NCBI RefSeq assembly: GCF_024623455.1
Contig: NZ_JANIPJ010000019.1
Location: 62,001-126,000, forward strand
Direction: 5' to 3'
Source of the DNA: Paenibacillus soyae
GTDB lineage: Bacteria > Bacillota > Bacilli > Paenibacillales > Paenibacillaceae
DNA length: 64,000 nucleotides
Shown one piece after another: positions 42,065 to 51,842 of the stretch (position 1 is the first letter of the stretch; every line of letters starts with the position of its first letter). Made by a program: the position numbers and the translations under genes. A model generated the notes under the pieces. The model worked only from the letters and a program-made list of their open reading frames with translations. It was not told the DNA's origin and ran no database searches.

Positions 42065-44998
42065 TTAAACGCCTCTTACACGTACAGTAGCTTTAGCGCC
42101 ACCAACGTACAGGATTTCAACGTCGAACTCGTCGTAAGCTTGAACGTCTGCTACTGTTGCAGCTACTGTACCGTTACCAGTGATGCTGATTGTGCCAGCA
42201 ACTGGAGTTACAGTCAGCGATGCAATGTTTACAGCAGTAGTATCAGCAAACGCTACGGAAGCATCTGTAGTGCTTGCAACAACTTTAGCACCGTATTGAT
42301 CTGTTACAACAACGTTGTATACAGTGGAATCAATCAGGTCAGCTACATTGAATGTTGCGCCAACAGTAAAGTCGTAAGTTGTTTTCGCTTCACCATTTAC
42401 ATCTGGAGTTGCAGATCCAGCTACAAATTTCACGGAAGCAACTTTAGGAGCAACTTTCGAGAAAGTAACGTCTTGAGTCAGTTTTTGACCAGTTTTGTTG
42501 ATCAGAACTGTTACCGGTACTACAAACTCAGTTTTGTCGCCGTAAGCAGTTAGAGCAGCGGACACATCAAGCGTTCCATCAGCAATGTCAGAATTTACTG
42601 CGCCATTCGAGTCAGCCGAAACTTTGTATTCAGAGCCTGCCAATTGTACTTTCGAACCATTTGCAAGTACACCAAATACTTTAACTACTTTGTCGTATGC
42701 AGCTGCATCCGTTTTACCAGCTGCTACTTCATCGTATACAGTACCAATTGCATCTACAGAGTAGGAAGCATACTCAGTACCGTCAGTTACAGTGATAGTA
42801 GTTTCACCAGTGCTCGAAACTAGAGTCCCATTTTCAGTTGCAATTGTGAACGACAGTTTTTCAGAACCTTTAGCAGCACCGAAATCGATCGAACCACCAA
42901 CTACTGCAGGAGTAGCTGCACCATTAGACTTAATTTCAAAGGATGCAACAGCTACAACAGGAGGTCCGGCAACGTCTGGAATATTAACCGTAGCGTTTGC
43001 TTGGTCTTCTGTTACAGTGATTTTACGAGCTGGGTTAGCAAGCAACCATGCAGCAACGTTTGCATCGCTCATTACACGACCATATTGGTCCTCAATCACC
43101 AAATTAGTATGGTTGATTGTTGCATTTGCAGCGTTGATTAAACGTGCTGTTGCAAAATCGCTATCAAGTCCACGAACTACTGTAGGTACAGCTTTAGCTG
43201 CTACGTTCAGGTTCATAGTTTTGATTTGGTTAGTAGCTGTCATTGCAATAATCGGTTTCAGACCAGTAGTAGAAAGTTGGCCAGCTGGAACCTTGATTTG
43301 AACAACTCCGTCTTTCAGTACGAACGGGTTGCTAATTGCAGAACCGTTAACAGTGATTTTAACACCTTTATCAGCGCTGTTCAAAGAGCTGATGCTTGTG
43401 ATAACTGTTCCAGCTTTGTCGAACACCTCAACTGGTACATATGCATCTTCATCAACATAAACTACACCTGGGTTGTTCAGGTTAATTGTGTCGGAACGAA
43501 GTGCTTCTGCTGCTGTTACAGTGAAAGAAGCATTTTTACCGGAAGTGTTCGAGATCAATGTGATTACAGATTGACCTTGACCTGCATTTGTTGCAGGAGC
43601 AGCAGGGTTGTTGAGACGCAATGCAGTTTTAGTAGTACCGTTTACGTCAACAGTTGTGAAAGCAGCTGCAGCGTCAACGATTGTTGTGTTCGTTTCATTG
43701 ATGATCAGATCATTAGTCAACTTTGTTGCGTTGTTTACAGCATTACCGTACTGGTCTTTTGCATTTACCAAGAGGTAGAATGCATCCGTTGTAAGGTTCG
43801 TATCTTCATCAAGAGCCTTGTTGTCTTTGTTGTACAGACCAGCGATTTCCACTTCAGCTACACGAGCTTCTGCTACAACTGTGAACGTTTTAACAGCCGA
43901 TGTAGCTGTTTCAGCGTGTACAAGTGTCACAGCAACTACATCGTTGATTCTGTAAGTGCCATCGATTTCAATTGTACCAGTAGTTGGGTTCAGCGTGCCG
44001 ATGTTATTGCTCAAAGTAGTGAACTTTGTGATGTTCTCACCGTATTGGTTCAAAACTTGGTAAGGGATCGACAGATCGTCTTTATCCGTATCAAGGTCAG
44101 CACCGTCTACCAGTGGAGCATTTTCAGAAGTGAACTCGACTTTAGCAACTTTTTCGTTCTCAGCAGTGAAAGTGGAAGTCAAAGCTTCTTCTTCAACGCC
44201 AGTTACGGATACAGTGTACTCACCTTCGCTGATTTTGCTGGACAGTTCAAGAGTAGCAGTTTTCTTGTCTTCGCTGAAAGATTTAGCGGAAACATTCAGA
44301 GTAACTGTACCCTTCTTAACTGTGAAAGCAACCTTAGTGTCATCAACAGCTTTGTTGAACTTCACTTCGATTTTCTTAGCGCCAGCTGCAGTAGCTTTTG
44401 CTGCAGGAGCTTCAACTTCTACCAGACCAAGAAGCTCGCCCAGAGTCTTGCCAGTACCAGGAACTTCAGTTTCCAGAGCAGTTACGATTGTTTCGTAAGT
44501 TTCGCCGCGTGTAGGAACTGCTGTCATATCAGTTTCTTCAGTTGCGAAGCCATATTCTACAGCCAGTGCAGGAACTTCTGCATAACCTTCGCCTGTAGTG
44601 TCATGACCAAATGCGCGAAGAACGATTGCGAAGAACTCTTGGTTTTTCAGTTCAGCGTTGAAGCCGAATTTGCCATTGCCTTTACCTTCAACCAGACCTT
44701 CTTCAACTGCCCAGGAGATGAAGCCGTCGTAGAATGCGTTAGTTACGTCAGTAAACTCATGGGACTTCTCAGTGTCTTCAGCAACTTCTTCTTCACCCAG
44801 AAGGCGGGACAGAAGAACAACTACGTCTTGACGCTTCCAGCTTTGATCTTCTTTCAGGTCAGTACCGTTACCTTGGATAACGCCAAGCTCGTTAAGGTAT
44901 TCACCAGCGGATTGTTTTTCGTCAGCTGCGTAAGCAGCACCTGCGAACATGGAAACTACCATGGAGCTAGCAACAAACAGAGATAAACCTTTTTTCAT
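42065..44998 (-). CDS. S-layer protein with N-terminal SLH-like domains
   Basis: Secreted, 977 residues: signal peptide MKKGLSLFVASSMVVSMFAGAAYAADE reduced to its first half (LFVASSMVVSMFAGAAYA); three SLH-like segments around residues 35-190 (LNELGVIQGNG, FTDVTNAFYDGFISWAVEEG, YETIVTALETEV); then Ala/Thr/Val-rich beta modules, including a Big-like SbsA-type NKAVDDTKVAFTVKKG. Codon use is strongly biased, which suits an abundant protein. ATG chosen with GGAGGAG 11 bases upstream. A promoter and a long leader precede it. SLH at the N-terminus is the opposite of the other SLH proteins here. Confidence 0.88.
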   Translation of the reverse strand: MKKGLSLFVASSMVVSMFAGAAYAADEKQSAGEYLNELGVIQGNGTDLKEDQSWKRQDVVVLLSRLLGEEEVAEDTEKSHEFTDVTNAFYDGFISWAVEEGLVEGKGNGKFGFNAELKNQEFFAIVLRAFGHDTTGEGYAEVPALAVEYGFATEETDMTAVPTRGETYETIVTALETEVPGTGKTLGELLGLVEVEAPAAKATAAGAKKIEVKFNKAVDDTKVAFTVKKGTVTLNVSAKSFSEDKKTATLELSSKISEGEYTVSVTGVEEEALTSTFTAENEKVAKVEFTSENAPLVDGADLDTDKDDLSIPYQVLNQYGENITKFTTLSNNIGTLNPTTGTIEIDGTYRINDVVAVTLVHAETATSAVKTFTVVAEARVAEVEIAGLYNKDNKALDEDTNLTTDAFYLLVNAKDQYGNAVNNATKLTNDLIINETNTTIVDAAAAFTTVDVNGTTKTALRLNNPAAPATNAGQGQSVITLISNTSGKNASFTVTAAEALRSDTINLNNPGVVYVDEDAYVPVEVFDKAGTVITSISSLNSADKGVKITVNGSAISNPFVLKDGVVQIKVPAGQLSTTGLKPIIAMTATNQIKTMNLNVAAKAVPTVVRGLDSDFATARLINAANATINHTNLVIEDQYGRVMSDANVAAWLLANPARKITVTEDQANATVNIPDVAGPPVVAVASFEIKSNGAATPAVVGGSIDFGAAKGSEKLSFTIATENGTLVSSTGETTITVTDGTEYASYSVDAIGTVYDEVAAGKTDAAAYDKVVKVFGVLANGSKVQLAGSEYKVSADSNGAVNSDIADGTLDVSAALTAYGDKTEFVVPVTVLINKTGQKLTQDVTFSKVAPKVASVKFVAGSATPDVNGEAKTTYDFTVGATFNVADLIDSTVYNVVVTDQYGAKVVASTTDASVAFADTTAVNIASLTVTPVAGTISITGNGTVAATVADVQAYDEFDVEILYVGGAKATVRVRGV

Positions 44999-45228
44999 AA
45001 CCTTTTTTTCTCCTCCTCGAATATCTTTCGGTTTTTGAGAGTTTTGTTTGGATGATACATCTAAGGAAAATATATTGCCCTTTCTCATAGCCGATTCACC
45101 CCCTTCCCAGAGTTGAGCAGTTAAATTATAAAATGATGTCTACGATCATGTTCAACCCTATGAAAGCATGATGTAGAAACTTGTAAACCTTCCGACAAGA
45201 GATGCTAGACTTCGCGCACCACTTTAAC

Positions 45229-45257
45229 ATTATACAATGGGCTTTTGCAACCGTAAA
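45229..45257 (-). promoter_or_regulatory. Promoter of the S-layer gene
   Basis: TTTACG, 17-base spacer, perfect TATAAT on the minus strand, leaving a leader of about 225 bases before the ATG. Long leaders are common for S-layer messages. Confidence 0.65.
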
Positions 45258-45453
45258 GAGGAACTTGAGAATTCATTCCAGCTACTAGGTTACCGCCCGT
45301 TGTGATAACGTCATGTACTTAAACGTAAGTGGCGTTTAAAAGTTGCGCTTCTTCGAAAAAAGTTTTTCACTTTTTTCTTTTGTGCTTCTTTCGTTACTCT
45401 TTCATGCCTCGTTCGTTTCTCTTTTGTTTCGTGTGCCTCGTCTCGAGCACGTT

Positions 45454-45493
45454 GTTAGTATAGCGCGGAATCATGCACGAAGTATATACTAAC
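45454..45493 (-). promoter_or_regulatory. Inverted repeat upstream of the S-layer promoter
   Basis: Perfect 9-base arms GTTAGTATA/TATACTAAC separated by 22 bases, about 200 bases upstream of the promoter. Spacing of about three helix turns would suit a dimer-of-dimers operator. Confidence 0.5.
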
Positions 45494-45535
45494 TATTTTC
45501 CATGGTTAAGTTTGCACTGGCATGCAGTGGCATGA

Positions 45536-45562
45536 TAAAGGGCCGCGCGCGGCGGCCCTTTA
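45536..45562 (-). terminator. Terminator after the 1269-residue SLH protein gene
   Basis: GC-rich stem AAAGGGCCGC/GCGGCCCTTT with a short loop, 20 bases after the stop. Confidence 0.75.
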
Positions 45563-45582
45563 TTCATGCGGGTTTCAGCTGT

Positions 45583-48500
45583 TTAGACGTACTTGTATTT
45601 GCGCATGACGCGCTCTGCAATAATGGCAGCATCGGATCGCTTCAGCGGGGAATCCGGATCGAAGCGATAGGTAGGCTTGCCCGATACCGATGTATTCGGC
45701 AATCCTTCAATAAACTTCGCCTTCTGAATAGCAAGCACGGACGCCAAAGAATAGTTCTCGATCAGGTTCGAGTCCGTGAACAGCTTCTGAAGGCTCTGAC
45801 GGTCCTTCGCGAAGTTATCGCCGGTATTCTTCAGCAGATTGCCGGCACGGGCGATCATCACGGCCGCATCCTCGCGCGAGAGGTACTCGTTCGGCTGGAA
45901 TACCTGAGCACCGCTGCCGCGGATAATACCCTTCCTAGCGGCCGTCTCGATATAGCGGTAATCCCACAGGTTGCTTAGACCCGGGATGGCCGGTACGTCG
46001 GAGAACGTCATATTGCTGTCGTAGTCGAGCGGAATCTGAAACATCTTCACAAGCAATTGCGCGAACTCGCCGCGTGTAATGTTGTCATATACGCCGAACT
46101 CGTTAAAGTCTTTATTCGACATCAGACCTCTGGCGTACATCAATTCCACGGAGTTACGGGCATACTCATGGCCGATTACGTCCGGATAGCTGAAACGCAT
46201 GAGCTTCACGGCATAGAAGCCGAATCCGTCGACAGGCGCTGTCACGGTTTTATTCTTCGGATTAACGACGCCGCCAATATTCTGCCAGCTGCCGTTGTAA
46301 TAACGCCAGATGCTCAGATTGTTGGCCAATACATCGCGGACCGAAGAGTCGTATTTGATCGTAATCGTACCTTTGTTCGATGGCTCCAGCCACTTGGAGA
46401 GAGGTCTCGAGAAGAAGCTGTTGCCTGTTACGTATGGATGTGTACCTTGCTCGAACTGATAGCCGTCGGTGTAGGCCCCAGTCTTGTAGCCTGGATCAAT
46501 CCAGAACAAGTTCGAAGCGAAGCCGAAGTGAAGCAGAGGCGCTATAACCGCGGCTCCGATCTCATCGTAGCTGACGGTCTTGAATGTGCCGTCCTGCGCA
46601 ATACCCGAAGCGTTGTCGCTCACATCGTTGTAGATCTTAACGGTTCTGCCATCCTTGCGGTCGGCGATACCGAACAGAATCTCTTGCGAGTCGAACAGAT
46701 CCGGGCTTTCTATAGGCGAGCCTGGATTTGTATTCGCTTGACGGAGGAACGTATTTTTCGGGAACGTCATCGTCAGTTCGCCTTTGAACGCCGAAATTTT
46801 GCCGCTGCCAGACAATGACGTCTTGTACATAGCGCCAACTGTGTTATCTGCAGCGTAATTTACGGTGAATTGGCCGTTAAGCTTTTCTTCGCCGCGGTAA
46901 ACCGTAAATTTGATCGTATTATTGCCGGCCTTCAAATTCTTCACTTCAAGACGGAACAGGTCCTCCGTCGCTTTCTTCGTCATATCTTCCTTGCCGATTG
47001 TGATTCGATCCGCGCCTTCCGCGCGAATACTTACCTTAAGGAAGTTCTGGTTCACAACCTTCTCTTGAGGCAGCATCGGAGACAAGATCTCGAACGGAGC
47101 AAGCTCCCTTGTTACGGTAATGGTCTGCGAGTAGCTTTCCGAGCCCACCATTGCGGTGATCGTAACGCTTTTTGGACCCGATTTCGGTTCTACCCACTCT
47201 AAGTTAAATAGGCGAAGCTCATACGTTTTGGTGGCCGGGGTGCTTCTCTCAAGGAACAGCTTGTTTTGACTATCCCCCACGATATTCAAGGCCCCATTAG
47301 AGTCTACAGAAGCATAAGCATAATCCTTGCCATCGACCTTAATGACCAAATTCTGAAGCTTAGAAACGGTGAAGAGAAGATCGAACTTCTTTTCCGTTGT
47401 TGTAAAGGTCGTATTGGTTTGCTTGTTAAACTTCTGGGTAGAAGAATCATCAAAATGACGTTCTGTGGCAGAGTCCGTTCTCGGATCCCTTACGAATGGG
47501 ACTGGCTGCACATTCGTGACTGACGGTTGAGTCGTCGAGAACAGATAAACCGTCAGACGTGTCGTAACTTGAATACCGTTAGCATTACCCGACAACATGA
47601 TTTCATTCGAGCCGAACGATAGCCTCCAGTTAGTAGGGAACTCGTAAACGAATTCGCCGGTAAGCGTGTTGATTTGGCCAGCTGCTGGAGTACCTGTAAC
47701 CGGTGCAAGAACGATATCACGGGTTTGACCATTCAAAGTAAACTTCAAATTAGCTTTGGCTAAATCACTCGCGTTCGCCGTGTTGAAGTTAATTAACCTT
47801 CCTGACAATTGAGTCAATACGTCAGGAGAGTCGCTATTGAAGGTCTGACCGTCGTACACGTTTTTAATTTGAATGGATGAGATCGGCGAGTTAATAATGG
47901 TGCGCGTTTCCGTATATTCGTTGATGACGACTCCGGAACCATTTTTCGTCCTAATAATGAATTCTAATTGGACTTCGCCCTCAGGCAATGCTTCAATGCG
48001 GAACACTCGGCGTGTAGTGCCGCCGTTCGTAGGCGCGGCATTAGATCCCGCAACGTATTCTGAATATCGGAACGTCGTCCCCGGAGCTACCGTATTTCCG
48101 TTCACTTTGGCGGTTAGTACAGTCTCCGTATTGGTTGCTCCAACCGCAAAGTTGTTTGCATCGATCGCAACATAAACCGGCATTTGAAAAATGCTGGTAT
48201 TATTAGAAAGCTTGGTGTCCGATGCATAGGTTAGCGTTGATCCTGCAGTCTGATTCCCGCCTACTACGCCATACAATTGACGGATGTCGCTAATATATGG
48301 CGATGTATTGTCCCGGACGGTAAAGGCAATCGCCGGGCTGTAATTGGCACCCAAATAAGTTGTTGTTGCGCGCAACGTATACAACCCATTGCCATTTGTA
48401 GAGATCGCACCCGTAGTTGCTGCTGGTGCAGTAAATTCATATTCTTTGTAAGTTGTCGTTTGTCTGACATCGTCGACATCGTTCGGATCTATAACGGCTG

Positions 48501-49392
48501 TGAATACAGTAGTTGTATCCTTCTTCATCTCTAATGTAATGGATGGGGCGGTTGCTGTTTCCGTGCTTGTTGGAATTCGCACCAAGATTCTGCCCTTAAT
48601 CGTTGCGTTTGTAAATGGCTGCACGACCTCTTGTCCATCCAGCTGTACCACTTTTCCGCCCGTTCCGGACTCAGTAGCCGTTACATTAAAGATCGTAGCG
48701 GTTCCCGCCGGGAAATACACCACATTACGAGTGACGGCAAACGATTTGCTGCCGTTTCTCGCGACGAATTCCAGCTTGTTCAGCCCTGGCGTCAGGGTGA
48801 GGCCGGAATGAATGTACGTGCCGCCGGCTCCGTTGAAGGCAACGGTCCCATTAATAACGACTTCGGCAGCGTTCGTCGCCTTGATCATTATCGTCGGGTT
48901 AGGAGTCGATACGACGGCGTCAACGCCGTCCACCAGCTTCGTGCCGCCTGCTACTTCGATATCCGTAATGACAGGTACGTTGCTGAACTGTACGTAGCTC
49001 TTCGCCGTTACGACGCCGCCGTTGCCATTGTTGGCATTGCTGACGCCGCTGACGGTAATCTCATTCAGACCCTCGAACAGCTCGATCTGGGTGAAGACGA
49101 AGTTCTGTCCCGTAATCAGCGGCGTAGCGGAACCGTTCGAAGGCTCGCCCGCAGGCACGCCGTTAACGATGCGCTGTACGGAGTACGTGATGGATGTTGA
49201 AGATACGCTGGAGAACGTACCCGACAGATTAATACGGTTGGAGTTCACCATCGTAGGCTCGGTGGCCACGGTACTGAAATCCGAGAAGGTGAAGAACTGC
49301 GATGCGGCCTGCGCAACCTTAGCGCCAGGATACACCGGTGCGATCGTCACCAGTAAAGCAAGGGTCAGGATGAAAGATATAATCTTCCTCAA
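45583..49392 (-). CDS. Large secreted protein with C-terminal SLH domains
   Basis: Signal peptide (KIISFILTLALLVTIAPVY), then about nine Ig-like or adhesin-type modules (FSDFSTVATEPTMVN..., VTNVQPVPFVRDPRT, ITVTRELAPFEILSPML), and three C-terminal SLH domains: FSYPDVIGHEYARNSVELM, FSDVPAIPGLSNLWDYRYI and LFTDSNLIENYSLASVLAI. No enzyme motif found. 1269 residues; TTG start with GGAGG ten bases upstream. Located just upstream of the S-layer gene, it may be a second anchored shell or an accessory surface protein. Confidence 0.88.
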   Translation of the reverse strand: MRKIISFILTLALLVTIAPVYPGAKVAQAASQFFTFSDFSTVATEPTMVNSNRINLSGTFSSVSSTSITYSVQRIVNGVPAGEPSNGSATPLITGQNFVFTQIELFEGLNEITVSGVSNANNGNGGVVTAKSYVQFSNVPVITDIEVAGGTKLVDGVDAVVSTPNPTIMIKATNAAEVVINGTVAFNGAGGTYIHSGLTLTPGLNKLEFVARNGSKSFAVTRNVVYFPAGTATIFNVTATESGTGGKVVQLDGQEVVQPFTNATIKGRILVRIPTSTETATAPSITLEMKKDTTTVFTAVIDPNDVDDVRQTTTYKEYEFTAPAATTGAISTNGNGLYTLRATTTYLGANYSPAIAFTVRDNTSPYISDIRQLYGVVGGNQTAGSTLTYASDTKLSNNTSIFQMPVYVAIDANNFAVGATNTETVLTAKVNGNTVAPGTTFRYSEYVAGSNAAPTNGGTTRRVFRIEALPEGEVQLEFIIRTKNGSGVVINEYTETRTIINSPISSIQIKNVYDGQTFNSDSPDVLTQLSGRLINFNTANASDLAKANLKFTLNGQTRDIVLAPVTGTPAAGQINTLTGEFVYEFPTNWRLSFGSNEIMLSGNANGIQVTTRLTVYLFSTTQPSVTNVQPVPFVRDPRTDSATERHFDDSSTQKFNKQTNTTFTTTEKKFDLLFTVSKLQNLVIKVDGKDYAYASVDSNGALNIVGDSQNKLFLERSTPATKTYELRLFNLEWVEPKSGPKSVTITAMVGSESYSQTITVTRELAPFEILSPMLPQEKVVNQNFLKVSIRAEGADRITIGKEDMTKKATEDLFRLEVKNLKAGNNTIKFTVYRGEEKLNGQFTVNYAADNTVGAMYKTSLSGSGKISAFKGELTMTFPKNTFLRQANTNPGSPIESPDLFDSQEILFGIADRKDGRTVKIYNDVSDNASGIAQDGTFKTVSYDEIGAAVIAPLLHFGFASNLFWIDPGYKTGAYTDGYQFEQGTHPYVTGNSFFSRPLSKWLEPSNKGTITIKYDSSVRDVLANNLSIWRYYNGSWQNIGGVVNPKNKTVTAPVDGFGFYAVKLMRFSYPDVIGHEYARNSVELMYARGLMSNKDFNEFGVYDNITRGEFAQLLVKMFQIPLDYDSNMTFSDVPAIPGLSNLWDYRYIETAARKGIIRGSGAQVFQPNEYLSREDAAVMIARAGNLLKNTGDNFAKDRQSLQKLFTDSNLIENYSLASVLAIQKAKFIEGLPNTSVSGKPTYRFDPDSPLKRSDAAIIAERVMRKYKYV

Positions 49393-49706
49393 GATGTTGT
49401 TCCTCCTTCATGTAGTTTAAAAATCGTTATAGGGCTATAGTCACAAGTGGCAGTTTCTGAAAGTAACTGGCTTATAAACAATCCTCCCTTTGCCTCGTTA
49501 ACCAGATTGTCTCTCCACATGAATAGACGAGCTGGCATGGAAAAAGTTTTGCGTATTTGTAATATCGGCTGACGGGCGGCAGATGTTTAGACGATTGAAC
49601 GGATTGCTGACTGAAATAGGCTGAATCTCCTAGATCGAGTTAAAATGCAACAGAAAAAGCCTCGTATCCGCATCCGGATACGAGGCTTGAAGGTATGATA
49701 AGTGCG
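49393..49706. other. Intergenic region between tagO and the large SLH gene
   Basis: No gene. It holds the upstream region of the SLH gene (with an imperfect palindrome near 49450-49485, arms GCCAGTT/AACTGCC) and the tagO terminator at its right end. I could not find a convincing promoter for the SLH gene. Confidence 0.6.
49657..49688 (-). terminator. Terminator after tagO
   Basis: Perfect 14-base arms AAGCCTCGTATCCG/CGGATACGAGGCTT, followed by TTTTTC on the minus strand. Confidence 0.9.
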
Positions 49707-50858
49707 TTATTTGCCGCGGGATTGCTGCGCTTCCGCCTTGGCCAGACGGAGAACGCCGATGCGGACCAGGAAGTTGATGAGCGGACGGCGCGTCTTGTCG
49801 ACGATGCCGGTGAGCTCGGCGCCGATCTGCAGCAAGAACATCAGCAAGCAGATAACGGCGAACGTAATCCAGTTCGCTACACTCGATTGCACGACGGCGG
49901 ATTGGATAACGGCCAGCACGCCGAAGATAGCGGCCACGCCCCAGATGATCAAGACCGTGCGGCGATGGCTGAAGCCCAGATCGCGCAGGCGGTGATGCAG
50001 ATGGCCTCTGTCCGGCGCGAAGATCGGCTGCTTGTTCACCCAGCGGCGAACGATCGCGAAGAAGGTATCCGAGAGCGGTACGCCAATGATGAGCAGCGGC
50101 GTCACGAACGATACGATCGTAACCTGCTTGAAGCCAAGCATGGACAGGGTGGCCAAGCTGAACCCAAGGAACAACGAGCCGGAATCCCCCATGAATATCT
50201 TGGCGGGGTGGAAGTTGAACACTAAGAATCCAACGATGCCGCCCAGCAGCAGAGTACTCAGAAGAATAACAGGCTGGAAGCCCATGAGCGATGCCATCAC
50301 AACGATCGTGGCGATCGAGATGCCGGATACGCCGGCGGCGAGTCCGTCAAGACCGTCGATCAAGTTGATGGCGTTCGTCACGCCGACAATCCACAGAATC
50401 GTCAGCGGCTTGCCGATCCACTCGGCGATTGGCTGCATCGTTTCGCCGAACGGCACGTTGACGAGATCGATGCTGACGTCGAAGCCGAAGACGACGACGC
50501 AGGCCGCGGCGATTTGGCCGACGAGCTTCACTTTGGCGGATAGCTCGAACCGGTCGTCCAGCGCGCCGAGAATAATGATGATCGTGCCGCCGACAAGCAG
50601 CGCGTTGATCATGTTCACGTCTCTCGGGCGGAGCAAGCCGTCCGGAATGAATGGCGATACGGCCAGGAAAGCACCTACGAACGCGACATAGATGGCAAGA
50701 CCGCCAAGACGCGGCATGATGCGCGTATGTACTTTCCGATGGTTCGGTTTATCGATGGCGCCGATTTTGAAAGCGAACGCCTTCACTACTGGTGTCATTA
50801 GTAAGGCAAGAACAAGTGCGATAATAAATCCGGTTGCGTACAAGAAGCCTACAGGCAT
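49707..50858 (-). CDS. tagO: Undecaprenyl-phosphate GlcNAc-1-phosphate transferase
   Basis: Integral membrane enzyme of the WecA/TagO/MraY family that starts wall teichoic acid and other undecaprenyl-linked polymers. About ten transmembrane segments, with the family motifs GAIDKPNHRKVH (cytosolic loop 1), LIDGLDGLAAG (the catalytic Asp-rich loop), SLFLGFSLA and DRGHLHHRLRDLG (the HHxL loop). 383 residues from the ATG with AGGAG 10 bases upstream; a longer frame of 13 residues lacks a site. Confidence 0.94.
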   Translation of the reverse strand: MPVGFLYATGFIIALVLALLMTPVVKAFAFKIGAIDKPNHRKVHTRIMPRLGGLAIYVAFVGAFLAVSPFIPDGLLRPRDVNMINALLVGGTIIIILGALDDRFELSAKVKLVGQIAAACVVVFGFDVSIDLVNVPFGETMQPIAEWIGKPLTILWIVGVTNAINLIDGLDGLAAGVSGISIATIVVMASLMGFQPVILLSTLLLGGIVGFLVFNFHPAKIFMGDSGSLFLGFSLATLSMLGFKQVTIVSFVTPLLIIGVPLSDTFFAIVRRWVNKQPIFAPDRGHLHHRLRDLGFSHRRTVLIIWGVAAIFGVLAVIQSAVVQSSVANWITFAVICLLMFLLQIGAELTGIVDKTRRPLINFLVRIGVLRLAKAEAQQSRGK

Positions 50859-51007
50859 GCGTACAACTCTCCTTTTCTGAAAACATAAGCAGGTCACGCC
50901 TTTTTGAACATCCTTTTAGAGCTATACTCTGCTTATATTTCACCGGGAAACGGTAGCTTATGCGGCCTTGCGGACGCATTATGGGCGTAACGTTTGCTCC
51001 GAAGTGA

Positions 51008-51037
51008 ATTATACTCCGTTCGATAAAGAAATACCAA
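51008..51037 (-). promoter_or_regulatory. Promoter of tagO
   Basis: TTGGTA, 18-base spacer, perfect TATAAT on the minus strand, about 150 bases upstream of tagO. The long leader shows no structure I can assign. Confidence 0.65.
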
Positions 51038-51076
51038 CTCCGTTTTTACCCAATTTTCAAGTAAAAAGCGACATTT

Positions 51077-51835
51077 TTACGCCTCTGGACGAGGTTTTGT
51101 TACGTTTTCTTTGTTCCGAAGCACTTTCACGACGAATTTCGGCAGCGCGAGCATTCTCCGGTACCGGGCCGGCTCCTGCAGAAGACGGTATAGCCACTCC
51201 AGCTTGAGCTTCTGGAACGCCACCGGAGCGCGCTTCAGCTTGCCCGACACGACGTCGAAGCTGCCGCCGACGCCCATGATGAACGGCACGCCGAGACGTT
51301 CCTTATAATCCGCGTTCCACTCTTCCTTCTCCATGCCCCGTGCCACGAACAGCAGATGAGGCTTCAATTCGCGGATTTCCTCCACGATCGCCTCGTCGTC
51401 CGCCGGACCGAAAAATCCGTTGCGGTATCCGACGATCCGCACCTGAGGGTATTGAAGCTGCAGCTTCTCCGCCGCCGCCTCGATAATTTCCTGCGTGGTG
51501 CCGAGCAGATACGCCGTCCAGCGGCGCTTCTCGCCCTCCGCCAGCAGGCGGTGCATCAGGTCGAAGCCCGTCACGCGTTCGGTCACGGGATTGCCGCCTA
51601 CCTTCGCCGCCCATACGACTCCCGCACCGTCCGGTACGATCATGTCGGCTCTGCGCATAACCCTGGCAAACGCGGGGTTCTCGAGAGCCGCCATCACCAT
51701 AATCGGATTAGCCGTAATGACGTGCGTCAAACGCTTTTCCTCAATGGCTTGTGTAAGATAACTGACCGTCTCGTCCATGCTTAGTTTCGAGAACGGTATG
51801 CCGAATATCGGCACGGTTGGCAATTGTTTCGACAT
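51077..51835 (-). CDS. tagA: WecG/TagA/CpsF-family N-acetylmannosaminyltransferase
   Basis: Second step of teichoic acid linkage-unit synthesis: adds ManNAc to undecaprenyl-PP-GlcNAc. 252 residues; conserved segments VITANPIMVMAAL, DMIVPDGAGVVWAAK with its catalytic Asp, and GVGGSFDVVSGKLKRAP. RBS GAGGTG. Sits beside tagO and csaB, so its polymer may instead be the SLH-binding secondary wall polysaccharide. Confidence 0.93.
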   Translation of the reverse strand: MSKQLPTVPIFGIPFSKLSMDETVSYLTQAIEEKRLTHVITANPIMVMAALENPAFARVMRRADMIVPDGAGVVWAAKVGGNPVTERVTGFDLMHRLLAEGEKRRWTAYLLGTTQEIIEAAAEKLQLQYPQVRIVGYRNGFFGPADDEAIVEEIRELKPHLLFVARGMEKEEWNADYKERLGVPFIMGVGGSFDVVSGKLKRAPVAFQKLKLEWLYRLLQEPARYRRMLALPKFVVKVLRNKENVTKPRPEA

Positions 51836-51842
51836 GAGGAAA

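Larger units (their letters stand above)
44999..45582. other. Control region of the S-layer gene and terminator of the next gene
   Basis: No gene. It contains, on the minus strand, a leader, a promoter, a perfect nine-base A/T hairpin (45355-45377), a nine-base inverted repeat (45454-45493) and the terminator of the upstream SLH gene. A long purine-rich stretch (roughly 45340-45430) separates the hairpin from the inverted repeat. The overall layout resembles that of highly expressed S-layer genes. Confidence 0.7.

Noticed and set aside
43226-44986. 586-codon open frame opposite the S-layer gene
   Set aside because: Ser/Cys/Phe-rich product typical of a shadow of a strongly biased coding strand. 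No start signal or family.
51303-51614. Arg/Gly-rich frame inside tagA
   Set aside because: Out-of-frame shadow of tagA, whose motifs are clear.
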